Translations under genes and position numbers: made by a program | Origin: JASHVB01 sp049522565 | Lineage (GTDB): Bacteria > Pseudomonadota > Alphaproteobacteria > Acetobacterales > Acetobacteraceae | Reading direction: 5' to 3' | Length of the DNA stretch: 17,687 nucleotides | Assembly (NCBI GenBank): GCA_049522565.1 | Contig: JBEKNT010000107.1 | Location: 1 to 17,687 of the forward strand | Shown: one piece after another, positions 7,867 through 17,081 of the stretch | Layout: each line of letters opens with the position of its first letter | How positions within the stretch are numbered: position 1 is the first letter of the stretch | The notes under the pieces: model-generated | What the model saw: the letters and a program-made list of their open reading frames with translations, nothing else | What the model was told of the DNA's origin: nothing | Databases searched by the model: none

Positions 7867-10800
7867 GTGACAGTTTTGGGGCCTGTCGCCGACGACAGCG
7901 TCGTCCTGGCGCGTCAGGCGCAACAGCACGGCCAACAGGCACTCATGGCGGGCGACGGCGCGGCTGCGATGCGGTGGCTCGATCGTGCCCACCGGCTGGC
8001 GCCACATGACGGGACCCTCACGCTGACGCTCGCCACCGCTTGTCTGCACCGCGACAATTTGCGGGCCGAGGCGCTGTTCCGCACGGTTGCCGAGGCGGAG
8101 GATGTGCGGGCGGCTTGGCTCGGCCTGGCCGCGGCGCGATCGAACCTGGGCGACGCCGGGGGGGCAGCCAGCGCCCTGGCTGATGCTCTGGCGCGGCACG
8201 TGCCGGAGACTGCGCTGCTGACCACGCGCGACTCGCTGGCTGATGCGATCGCCCGTAACGCCGGCGCCGCCGGCTGGTGTGGCGTCACCTTTGACGGGAC
8301 GCTTGTGGTGCGGCCGGCGACGCCAGGCACGGCCGAGATCCGGCTGGACGGCAGGCGCTGCGCCGGCCCTGCGCTGCCTCGGACCTGGACGCAGGCTGCG
8401 GAGGTCACGGTCAGCATCGGCGGGCGGCATATGCTGGGAAGTCCGATCCAGCTTGTCACGATCCGCCGCGTCGCCGGCTTTGTCGAGGCGCACGAAGGCG
8501 GCTTGCGCGGATGGGCCTGGCACCCCAGCGATCCTGACACGGATCCGGTGCTGCTGGTCCGTGGTGGTGACGGCCGGGGCACGCTACGGATCACCGCCAC
8601 GGACCTGTCGGCGTCGGTGCAGCATGCGGTCCCGCTTGCGCGCCCGCGCGGCTTTTCGGTTCCGGCCGACGCCTTGGTTGCCATTCACCGGCCGTTGCAG
8701 GTGCTCGGATGCGACGGTGCCGATGTGCTCGGCAGCCCACTCGACCCGACAGCGGAGCAATCCGCCGCGGCTGCCGCGGCGGCTGCCTTGGCCCGCTACC
8801 TGTCGCACCAGCAGGCGCGCGTGCCGCCGTTCCCGCCGCCGGCGATACCGGCCGACATTGCGGCCCCCAGGCTGGCGCCGGGCGCGTCGCGCCGGCGCCG
8901 AGGCGTGGACGTGGTCATTCCGGTGTACGGCGAGGCCGCGACGGTGCTGTCCTGCCTCGACAGCGTGCTCGCCTCGGTGCGCGCCCCGCATGGCATCATC
9001 GTCATCGATGACGCCTCGCCCGAGCCGGCCCTGCGCCGCGCGCTCGACGCGCTTGCCGCCGACGGACGCGTCCGCCTGATCCGGCATACGCGCAACCGCG
9101 GGTTTCCCACCAGCGCCAATGACGGCATCGCTGCTGCCGCCGGTCGCGACGTGGTCCTGCTCAACAGCGATACGCTGGTGCCGCCCCGCTGGCTCGAACG
9201 GCTGCGCGACGCGGCCTACACGGCCGGCGAAATCGGCACGGCCACACCGCTGTCGAACGAGGCCACGATCCTGAGCTATCCGGGGCCGCCGGGCAGCAAT
9301 CCGGTGCCGGATCGCGACGCGACAATCGGGCTCGACGCCATGGCCCGCCGCGCCAACCAGGGGAGGGTGGTCGATATCCCGGTCGGCGTCGGCTTCTGCC
9401 TGTATCTGCGGCGCGACTGTATCGACGCGGTCGGTCCATTCCGCGCCGAAATCTTCGCCCAGGGCTACGGCGAGGAGAATGACTTCTGCCTGCGCGCCCG
9501 GCACCTCGGCTGGCGGCATGTCGCGGTTGCGGGATTGTTCGTCGCGCATCTCGGCGGGGCGTCGTTCGGCCAGGCCGGCCGCCACCTTCAGATGCGCAAC
9601 GAAAAACTGCTGAACCGGCTGCACCCCGGTTATGACCGGTTGATCGAGGCGTTCAGGCGCGCCGATCCGCTGGCCGAGGTACGGCGGCGATTCGACCTCG
9701 TGCGCTGGCGCGGCGGGGCCCGGAATAAGACGGGATCGGTGATTCTTGTCACGCATGATGACGGCGGCGGCGTCGAACGGCAGGTCGGGGTCGCCGCAGC
9801 GTCGCACCGTGCCGCCGGCCTGCGGCCCGTGCTGCTGCGGCCAGTGCAGGCGCCTGACGGTCCGGCGATGGTGGTGATTGACGGCGCCGCAGCCGGGTTT
9901 CCCAACCTGCGCTATGCGCTGCCGCGGGAAATGGCGACGCTGCTACGGTTCCTGCGCACCACCGATCCCCGACTGGTGGAGGTTCACCACACGCTGCATC
10001 ACCCGCCGGCGATTTTCGACCTCATCACCCGGCTCGGCGCGCCCTACGACGTTCACGTCCACGACTATCCCTGGTTTTGTCCGCAAGTTTCCCTGGTCGG
10101 CGTGGACCGCCGTTATTGCGGCGAACCGGCCGTGGCGCGCTGCGAGTCGTGTGTCGCCGACGCCGGCCGGGTGATCGACGAACCGATCGGCGTGCAAGCC
10201 CTGCGCGATCGCTCCGCTGCTTTCCTCGCCGCGGCGCGGCGGGTCGTCGTGCCATCCGGTGACGCCGAGATGCGTATGCGCCGGCACTTCCCCGCGCTGC
10301 ATCCCGAGATCGTCCCCCTGGAGGACGATGCCGCGGTCGCCGATCCGCCGCGTCCGCAGGCCCGTTCCGGGCTTTGCCGCGTCTGCACGCTCGGCGCTAT
10401 CAGCGTCCACAAGGGCTACGACGTGCTTCTGGCCTGCGCGCGGGATGCCGCCGAACGGAGCCTGCCGATCGAATTCGTCGTGGTCGGCCACACCATCGAC
10501 GACGCCCGCTTGCTGGCCACCGGTCGCGTGTTCGTGACCGGCCGGTTCGCGACAGGGGAGGCGGTGGCACTGATCCGTGCCCAGGATGCCAGCCTGGCGT
10601 TGCTGCCTTCGGTCTGGCCGGAGACGTGGAATTTCGGCCTGACCGAGCTTTGGCGCGCCGGCCTGTCCGTGGCGGCGTTCGATTTTGGCGCACCAGCGGA
10701 GCGAATCCGCCGCACCGGGCGGGGCTTCCTGCTGCCGCTGGGGTTGCCGCCGCGCGGAATAAACAACGCACTGGTTGCAGCCGTGGGCCTGACAGGTCAT

Positions 10801-10926
10801 GAAGGCCCCCGAACTGTGGACGAAGCCCTTCGCCACCCATCCATCCCAGCAACGAGCAATCATCCATGGCAAGAACGTCGAGACAGCAGGCGGAACGTGC
10901 GCCTGAACCAGCCGCTGCGGTCATGA
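7867..10926 (+). CDS. TPR-containing fusion glycosyltransferase (GT2 + GT4 domains)
   Basis: About 1,019 residues, predicted cytoplasmic, with two glycosyltransferase domains in one chain. Order (numbering from GTG 7867): TPR-like helices (about 10-115); a beta-rich linker with a GWAW motif (215-218); a GT-A family 2 domain starting at VDVVIPVYG (347-355) with DDAS (381-384), the metal-binding NSDT (433-436) and GEEND (535-539); then a GT-B family 4 domain (about 630-990) with a Cys cluster (C751, C759, C762) and an E-x7-E phosphate/donor-binding motif (E919, E927). It probably adds two or more sugars to a protein or lipid acceptor. The frame opens at ATG 7798, but the first 23 codons translate a repeat, so I take GTG 7867; no ribosome site supports either, and ATG 7945 is possible. 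The stop overlaps the next gene as ATGA. Confidence 0.85.
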   Translation: MTVLGPVADDSVVLARQAQQHGQQALMAGDGAAAMRWLDRAHRLAPHDGTLTLTLATACLHRDNLRAEALFRTVAEAEDVRAAWLGLAAARSNLGDAGGAASALADALARHVPETALLTTRDSLADAIARNAGAAGWCGVTFDGTLVVRPATPGTAEIRLDGRRCAGPALPRTWTQAAEVTVSIGGRHMLGSPIQLVTIRRVAGFVEAHEGGLRGWAWHPSDPDTDPVLLVRGGDGRGTLRITATDLSASVQHAVPLARPRGFSVPADALVAIHRPLQVLGCDGADVLGSPLDPTAEQSAAAAAAAALARYLSHQQARVPPFPPPAIPADIAAPRLAPGASRRRRGVDVVIPVYGEAATVLSCLDSVLASVRAPHGIIVIDDASPEPALRRALDALAADGRVRLIRHTRNRGFPTSANDGIAAAAGRDVVLLNSDTLVPPRWLERLRDAAYTAGEIGTATPLSNEATILSYPGPPGSNPVPDRDATIGLDAMARRANQGRVVDIPVGVGFCLYLRRDCIDAVGPFRAEIFAQGYGEENDFCLRARHLGWRHVAVAGLFVAHLGGASFGQAGRHLQMRNEKLLNRLHPGYDRLIEAFRRADPLAEVRRRFDLVRWRGGARNKTGSVILVTHDDGGGVERQVGVAAASHRAAGLRPVLLRPVQAPDGPAMVVIDGAAAGFPNLRYALPREMATLLRFLRTTDPRLVEVHHTLHHPPAIFDLITRLGAPYDVHVHDYPWFCPQVSLVGVDRRYCGEPAVARCESCVADAGRVIDEPIGVQALRDRSAAFLAAARRVVVPSGDAEMRMRRHFPALHPEIVPLEDDAAVADPPRPQARSGLCRVCTLGAISVHKGYDVLLACARDAAERSLPIEFVVVGHTIDDARLLATGRVFVTGRFATGEAVALIRAQDASLALLPSVWPETWNFGLTELWRAGLSVAAFDFGAPAERIRRTGRGFLLPLGLPPRGINNALVAAVGLTGHEGPRTVDEALRHPSIPATSNHPWQERRDSRRNVRLNQPLRS

Positions 10927-11849
10927 CCCGACCGGCCCCCCAACCCGCCGCGCCTCCCGACGATAGTCAGGGCAGGGTTTCCGAATTGCGTGTTTCGGGA
11001 CACCTGATGACCTTGGACAGCGGGCTGTTTTGCGTGTTCCAGGCACCTGGCAGTCCGTCCCCCGATGGGATGACCGGCCTGCCGGGCGTGCGCATCACCT
11101 TGCCTCCGGGCGCCTCCGGGCGCCCCGAAGCCATCAGCATCAGCACGTTCCGGCAGGATGGTTGGCTGGACGGTACCGCGGCGCTGGTCCGGGTCGCTGA
11201 CGGACCGGCCCAGGTGCTGGTGACCATCTACCAGTCGCCGCGCCAGGGCCCCGAAACCGCACCCCGCTTACAGGTGTTGCGGTTGAGCGGCCGGGCAGCC
11301 GCGCCCGCGGCCGAGCAACCGGTTGCCCCCGCGGTTGCAACGCAAGCTGAACCGGAAATCGTCGCGCATGTCCAGCGTACCGGCGATGTCGGGGGGCCGA
11401 TCGGAGACTGGATCGGCGTGCGTGGCAGCGGCTCTTGGATCGAGGGCTTCGCGCTCAAACCACGCGAAGGGGTGGCCGCGGAAGACATCGAGTATCAGGG
11501 AGTGCTCGGCCGCGGCTGGCTATCCCCCTGGGTCGAGGGTGGCAAATTCTGCGGCAGCCGCGGCATGGCGCTGCCCCTGCTCGGGATCAAGCTGCGGCTG
11601 AAGGGCGCTGCGGCCCGCCAATGGGAATGCAGCTACGAGGCGACGTTTACCGACGGCAGCAAGGTTGGTCCGGTGAGTGCCGACGAGACGTGCGAGGCCG
11701 AGAGCCTCGCCTCGCTGGAAGCCTTCCGCATCGAGCTGCGCCGGCGCCAGAGCCCCGCCGCGCCCGAGCGGGAACCAGCCGCCGGCGCCAAACCGGCGCG
11801 GCCGGCACGATCGGCGGCTCGAGGGGCTCGACCAGGCGGCAACCGCTAG
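10923..11849 (+). CDS. Unassigned protein with ChW-like motif, secretion/glycosylation cluster
   Basis: I do not recognise a named family. The 308-residue protein has a Pro/Ala-rich start, a beta-rich N-terminal half (about 20-115), a Pro/Ala linker (120-140), a second domain (about 145-260) and a disordered Ala/Pro/Arg tail. In the second domain, W199, W203, G206-G207, G211, G214 and the segment LPLLGIKLRL (217-226) closely match the spacing of the clostridial hydrophobic W (ChW, PF07538) repeat, a surface-protein module of Gram-positive bacteria. Four cysteines are present in the body. No signal peptide is visible, so export, if any, would need another route. ATG 10923 overlaps the upstream stop by four bases (ATGA), indicating coupling; ATG 10866, giving 327 residues, is an alternative. 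A glycan-binding or cargo-related role is a guess from context. Confidence 0.7.
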   Translation: MTRPAPQPAAPPDDSQGRVSELRVSGHLMTLDSGLFCVFQAPGSPSPDGMTGLPGVRITLPPGASGRPEAISISTFRQDGWLDGTAALVRVADGPAQVLVTIYQSPRQGPETAPRLQVLRLSGRAAAPAAEQPVAPAVATQAEPEIVAHVQRTGDVGGPIGDWIGVRGSGSWIEGFALKPREGVAAEDIEYQGVLGRGWLSPWVEGGKFCGSRGMALPLLGIKLRLKGAAARQWECSYEATFTDGSKVGPVSADETCEAESLASLEAFRIELRRRQSPAAPEREPAAGAKPARPARSAARGARPGGNR

Positions 11850-11906
11850 CGCTACCACCGCACCAGCCCGCGACCAGACGCAGCTTCCCGCAAGGATCGC
11901 CGACGC

Positions 11907-13196
11907 GTGAAATATCTGTTTGTGCATCAGAATTTTCCGGGGCAGTTCCTGCACATCGTGCGCCACCTGGCGAAGACGAAGCAGCACGAAGTGGTGTTCA
12001 TCAGCGAGCCGAATGCCAACGCCATCCCGGGCGTCCGCGTCGTGCCCTACCGCAAGCCACCTGCCGCGGCCCCCGAGGCGCACATCGCCGCGCGTGAGCT
12101 GGATGGCGGCGTGCGGCGCGCCGAGGCGGTGGCGCGCACGGCGGCCAGCCTGAAACAGCTCGGCTTCCAGCCGGACATCATTATCGGCCATCACGGTTGG
12201 GGCGAATTGCTGAATTTGCAGGACGTCTGGCCTGGCGTGCCGCTGCTTGGCTATTTCGAATTCTACTACCATCACGACGGGATCGATGTCGGCTTCGACC
12301 CGGAGTTTCCTCCCGATCCGCAGGATTTCCCCCGCATTCGCGCGAAGAACGCCATCAATCACATCGCGCTCAACCTGGGTGGCCACGGCCAGACGCCAAC
12401 CGAGTGGCAGTTCTCCACCTATCCTGCCTGGGCGCAGGAGCAGATCACGCTGCTGCGCGAAGGGGTGCATCTGGATGTTTGCAAGCCGAACCCGCAGGTG
12501 CGTCGCAGCCCGCTGAAAATCGGCGACATGACGATCCGTCCGGCCGACAAGCTGGTGACCTACGTATCGCGCGACCTGGAGCCGTATCGCGGCTTCCATC
12601 TGATGATGCGGGCCATGCCGCATTTGCTGCGTGCTCGCAAGGACGTGCGTGTGGTGATGGTCGGCGGCGACGGCGTCAGCTACGGCAGCCCGCCGAGGCA
12701 AGGCACCTGGCGACAGGCGATGATGAAGGAGGTCGGCGATGGCATTGACCCCGATCGTGTGGTGTTTCCCGGGCGACTCGACTACCACACCTATCTCCGC
12801 TTGCTGCAACGCTCGGACGCGCACGTCTATTTGACCTATCCGTTCGTCGCCTCATGGTCGTTGCGCGAGTCGCTGGCGATCGGCTGCGCCGTGATCGGCA
12901 GCGACACACAGCCGGTGCGTGAGTTCGTCACCCACGGCGAAAACGGGCTGCTGGTGCCGTTCTTCGATCCGCCGGGTTTGGCGCGGGCGATCCAACGTAT
13001 GCTGGAGGATACCCGCCTCGCGCGATCGCTGCGGGACAAGGCACGGCAGTACGCCGAGCGGCACCTGGCGATGGACGACTACCTTGCGGCTTATGAAGCG
13101 CTGATCAGCCGGCTGATCGGCGGCGCAACCCTCACCCGCACGGCGGCCGCCGCGATCGAGGCGCTGTCGCGTCCGGCGCGGCGCGTACCCAGGTGA
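11907..13196 (+). CDS. Family 4 glycosyltransferase (GT-B fold)
   Basis: 429-residue cytoplasmic GT-B enzyme that would transfer a sugar from a nucleotide donor. The N-terminal acceptor half starts with KYLFVHQNFPGQF (2-14) and includes the IIGHHGWGE segment; the C-terminal donor half has TYVSRDLEPYRGFH, VVMVGGDGVSYG and TYPFVASWSLRESLAIG followed by SDTQPVREFV and HGENGLLVPFFD. The first Glu of the usual E-x7-E motif is Phe313 here, while the second (Glu321) is kept. I recall related GT4 proteins with a YPFV-SWSL-E pattern, so this is a subfamily trait rather than damage. GTG 11907 is chosen because an AAGGA ribosome site (11892-11896) lies ten bases upstream. It is the last gene of the plus-strand cluster and is followed by REP-like repeats and the thiC leader. 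Acceptor unknown; glycosylation of the same surface product as the fusion transferase is inferred. Confidence 0.9.
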   Translation: MKYLFVHQNFPGQFLHIVRHLAKTKQHEVVFISEPNANAIPGVRVVPYRKPPAAAPEAHIAARELDGGVRRAEAVARTAASLKQLGFQPDIIIGHHGWGELLNLQDVWPGVPLLGYFEFYYHHDGIDVGFDPEFPPDPQDFPRIRAKNAINHIALNLGGHGQTPTEWQFSTYPAWAQEQITLLREGVHLDVCKPNPQVRRSPLKIGDMTIRPADKLVTYVSRDLEPYRGFHLMMRAMPHLLRARKDVRVVMVGGDGVSYGSPPRQGTWRQAMMKEVGDGIDPDRVVFPGRLDYHTYLRLLQRSDAHVYLTYPFVASWSLRESLAIGCAVIGSDTQPVREFVTHGENGLLVPFFDPPGLARAIQRMLEDTRLARSLRDKARQYAERHLAMDDYLAAYEALISRLIGGATLTRTAAAAIEALSRPARRVPR

Positions 13197-13199
13197 ATC

Positions 13200-13287
13200 C
13201 CCCTCCCGCTTGCGGGAGGGGTCAGGGGAGGGTGACGCGAACCGCACGCAGCCTCCTCCCGCAGCCCCCTCCCGCAAGCGCGAGGGG
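13200..13287. repeat. REPIN-like pair of inverted palindromes
   Basis: Two palindromes face each other. The first (13200-13221) is cccctcccgc-tt-gcgggagggg; the second (13266-13287) is cccctcccgc-aa-gcgcgagggg with one mismatch, so it is the reverse complement of the first apart from that base. A 44-base spacer, itself partly complementary (ggggaggg against cctcctccc), lies between them. Two inverted REP units around a spacer is the architecture called REPIN/BIME. It begins right after the stop of the GT4 gene and may also end transcription of the cluster before the thiC leader. Confidence 0.6.
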
Positions 13288-13369
13288 AATGCGGGATTGC
13301 CCGCCAGGGAGAAGTTGCCAGGGACAAGTTTGACAACACGCCCCTGGCCTCGCATCCTTCGCGATTACC

Positions 13370-13470
13370 GAGGGGAGCCCCGCCCGAAGGGGGCTGAGAG
13401 ACCGACAGTGTCGCACGTGCGACGGCGCGGTGACCCTGGAACCTGAACCGGGTCATGCCGGCGGAGGGAC
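13370..13470 (+). promoter_or_regulatory. TPP riboswitch (thi box) controlling thiC
   Basis: The leader holds the conserved elements of the thiamine pyrophosphate aptamer in order: GGGGAGCC (13372-13379), CTGAGAG (13394-13400), then GACCC, CCTGAACCGGGTCATGCC and the closing GGCGGAGGGA end. The pyrimidine-sensing CTGAGA loop and the pyrophosphate-sensing CCTGA...GGGT.ATGCC helix arm are both intact. A variable stem with tcgcacgtgcga sits between. When thiamine pyrophosphate is abundant it should lower thiC expression. The aptamer ends about 70 bases before the ATG. That gap contains a small GGGGA/TCCCC stem and the GGAGG ribosome site, so control at translation start is possible, but the switching partner is not obvious. 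Confidence 0.95.
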
Positions 13471-13538
13471 GGGGATTCTGCCTGAGAGTCATTCCCCGGA
13501 CCGATCGCGGCGCCCAAGGAGCCGAGGAGGAGACGTCC

Positions 13539-15371
<1,833 letters not shown>

Positions 15372-15394
15372 CCGCTCCGGCGCTACGCGCGTGT

Positions 15395-15422
15395 AACCTC
15401 TCCCGCTCCCGCGGGAGAGGTT
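15395..15422 (+). terminator. Hairpin terminator of thiC (REP-like arms)
   Basis: Perfect 12-base arms (aacctctcccgc at 15395-15406, gcgggagaggtt at 15411-15422) around a 4-base loop, followed on the plus strand by ttcc after a run of four T (15421-15424). It starts 24 bases after the thiC stop and lies between convergent genes, as expected for an intrinsic terminator. Its arms share the CCTCTCCCG core with the palindrome at 29-55, so it may be a REP unit that has come to serve as a terminator. Confidence 0.65.
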
Positions 15423-15433
15423 TTCCTCTCGTG

Positions 15434-16558
15434 TCAGCTCATCCCGCCCCTTGCCGCGACGGGCCACAGGCACTCGACCCGCCCGCCCCGCACCCCGACA
15501 TACCAATCGTAGCGATCGACCGTCGGATCGCAGTGTCCGGGCACCAGCCGCAGCTTCTCCCCCAGCTTCGGCATCGTCGTTTCGCTCCCGACGTCCAGCT
15601 TGCCATGCTCATCCGATGCGCTGACGTAGCGAATATCCGGCCGCTGCCACACCAGCGGCAACCCGGAATCCACCGCCACCGCCTTGTGCCCCGCGTCGAG
15701 CACCGCCAGCCCCGGCTTCGGCGCGCTCATCACCGTCGCCAGCACGAACAGCGCATGCCGGAACGTCCCGATCGGCGCGCCGTCCGCGTCCAGATTGCGC
15801 GCGTAGTCGGCATCCATGAACACGTAGCTGCCGGCTTGCATTTCCGTATAGACGCCGGAATGCGCCTCGATCTCGAACGTCCCGGTCCCGGCGCCGCCGA
15901 CGATCGGGCACGCCAGCCCCTGCTGGCGCAATTGCTCCACCGTGCGGCGCGACGCATCCACCGCGCCCTGGATCAGCGTGCGCCGCTCCGTCACCGTGCG
16001 TTTGTGCTGCGCGCTGCCTTGATAGGCCTGCAAACCGCCGAACATCAGGTGCTTCGACGCAGCGATGCGCTGCGCCAGCGCCACCGCGTCCGGCCCGGGC
16101 GCGACGCCGCACCGTGCGGCACCGACGTCGATCTCCACCAACAGCGGCAGGCGAATGCCGGCGTCCGCCGCCGCCGCTTCCAGCATTGCCACCTGCGCCG
16201 CGTCATCCACGCACACCGCCACCGTGGCGATGCGCGCCAGGGCACATAGCCGCGCCAGCTTCGCGCCGCCCACCACCTCGTTGCTCACCAGGATGTCGGG
16301 AATGCCGCCCCAGGCGAGCACCTCGGCCTCCGCCACCTTCTGCACGCATTGCCCGACCGCGCCGCGCGCCATCTGCAATTTCGCGATCACCGGCGACTTG
16401 TGAGTCTTCGCGTGGGCACGCAGCTTCACGCCGGTGGGCGCCAGCAATGCGGCCATGCGGTCGAGATTGGCTTCGAACGCATCGAGGTCGATCAGCAACG
16501 CCGGCGTGTCGATCTCGTCTTCCCGCATGCCGGGTTGCGCAGGTGGTGCTTGCAGCAT
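15434..16558 (-). CDS. DSD1-family PLP enzyme (D-threonine aldolase / D-serine dehydratase-like)
   Basis: 374-residue fold-type III pyridoxal-phosphate enzyme (alanine racemase-like barrel). DTPALLIDLDAFEANL starts at residue 17; RAHAKTHKSP (48-57) carries the likely Schiff-base Lys51; the C-terminal metal site PGHCDPT holds His342 and Asp344, the divalent-metal ligands of D-threonine aldolase and eukaryotic-type D-serine dehydratase; GGAGTGTFE is the phosphate-binding turn. Members cleave D-threonine or 3-hydroxyaspartate to glycine plus an aldehyde or glyoxylate, or dehydrate D-serine; residues seen here do not settle which. No beta-hydroxyaspartate-cycle partners (dehydratase, imine reductase, aminotransferase) are adjacent. 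The start has a good AAAGGA ribosome site, which sits in the last codons of the upstream gene; that gene's stop is three bases away, so the two are translationally coupled. Confidence 0.9.
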   Translation of the reverse strand: MLQAPPAQPGMREDEIDTPALLIDLDAFEANLDRMAALLAPTGVKLRAHAKTHKSPVIAKLQMARGAVGQCVQKVAEAEVLAWGGIPDILVSNEVVGGAKLARLCALARIATVAVCVDDAAQVAMLEAAAADAGIRLPLLVEIDVGAARCGVAPGPDAVALAQRIAASKHLMFGGLQAYQGSAQHKRTVTERRTLIQGAVDASRRTVEQLRQQGLACPIVGGAGTGTFEIEAHSGVYTEMQAGSYVFMDADYARNLDADGAPIGTFRHALFVLATVMSAPKPGLAVLDAGHKAVAVDSGLPLVWQRPDIRYVSASDEHGKLDVGSETTMPKLGEKLRLVPGHCDPTVDRYDWYVGVRGGRVECLWPVAARGGMS

Positions 16559-16561
16559 GGC

Positions 16562-16897
16562 TTATCCTTTCCAGGGGCGGCGTGTGCCGCCCGGCTTGAT
16601 AAAGGTGCGGGCGGCAGTCTTGCCGTTGGCGGTGGCCACGACAACCGGCACCAGGCGATAGGTGTCGCCTTCGTAAGCGGCCAGCCGGGTCGCTGCCGCG
16701 GCGGACACATCCACCACCATGCCAGCGACGACGCTACGAGGATCGCGCCGCAAGGTCGGCCACGGAACCGCCGGCAGCGCAACGCGCCGCCAGCCATGCA
16801 GCGTGGCGGGGACATAGCGCCGGGGCAGCGTCGGATCGCCGCTGCGTGCCGCCAGGGTCGCCGGTTGCAGCAGGGTGCCGTAGAGGAATAGCCGCAT
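16562..16897 (-). CDS. Gamma-glutamylcyclotransferase-like (AIG2/YtfP-type) protein
   Basis: 111-residue small cytoplasmic protein of the GGCT/AIG2-like fold. The signature YGTLLQPATL (6-15) gives the substrate-binding loop (usually YGSL), and AAYEGDTYRLVPV (74-85) contains the predicted catalytic acid Glu76. Family members convert gamma-glutamyl-amino acids or gamma-glutamylamines to 5-oxoproline, though many bacterial members are untested. The frame is open up to 17014, but the start at 16897 matches the family N-terminus, where the first strand begins right at MRLFLYGTL. The stop TAA is three bases before the ATG of the aldolase gene, so both form one transcription unit; a link between gamma-glutamyl turnover and D-amino acid cleavage is speculation. 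Confidence 0.82.
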   Translation of the reverse strand: MRLFLYGTLLQPATLAARSGDPTLPRRYVPATLHGWRRVALPAVPWPTLRRDPRSVVAGMVVDVSAAAATRLAAYEGDTYRLVPVVVATANGKTAARTFIKPGGTRRPWKG

Positions 16898-17081
16898 CTC
16901 GTCACTATAGCGGGAACCGCAATCATCGGTAAGTTGCACAAGTTCCGTAGTCGTGGCGGCGCCGTCCATATTCCGGTCTCGCGTAACTTCTTTGCAGCAC
17001 ATTCGGAATAACATGCGTTGAGCGTTGACTTGAGATAACTGGCTAGAGCGGCCGACTACGTTGATGATAGGGAGTTTCTGA

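Noticed and set aside
6068..7942. 624-residue minus-strand frame opposite the Sel1 gene
   Set aside because: Shadow of repetitive GC-rich coding DNA, with no recognisable domain; the plus-strand Sel1 repeats are unmistakable.
2209..13196. Search for RTX nonapeptide repeats or a secreted substrate within the secretion cluster
   Set aside because: No GGxGxDxxx repeats or large repeat protein are present in any of the six genes.
13455..13538. ATG at 13455 as thiC start
   Set aside because: It lies inside the conserved TPP aptamer; the ATG at 13539 has a strong ribosome site and the expected N-terminus.
16898..17014. N-terminal extension of the GGCT-like gene to 150 residues
   Set aside because: The family fold begins at the ATG at 16897; the extension is Cys/Thr-rich without family resemblance.
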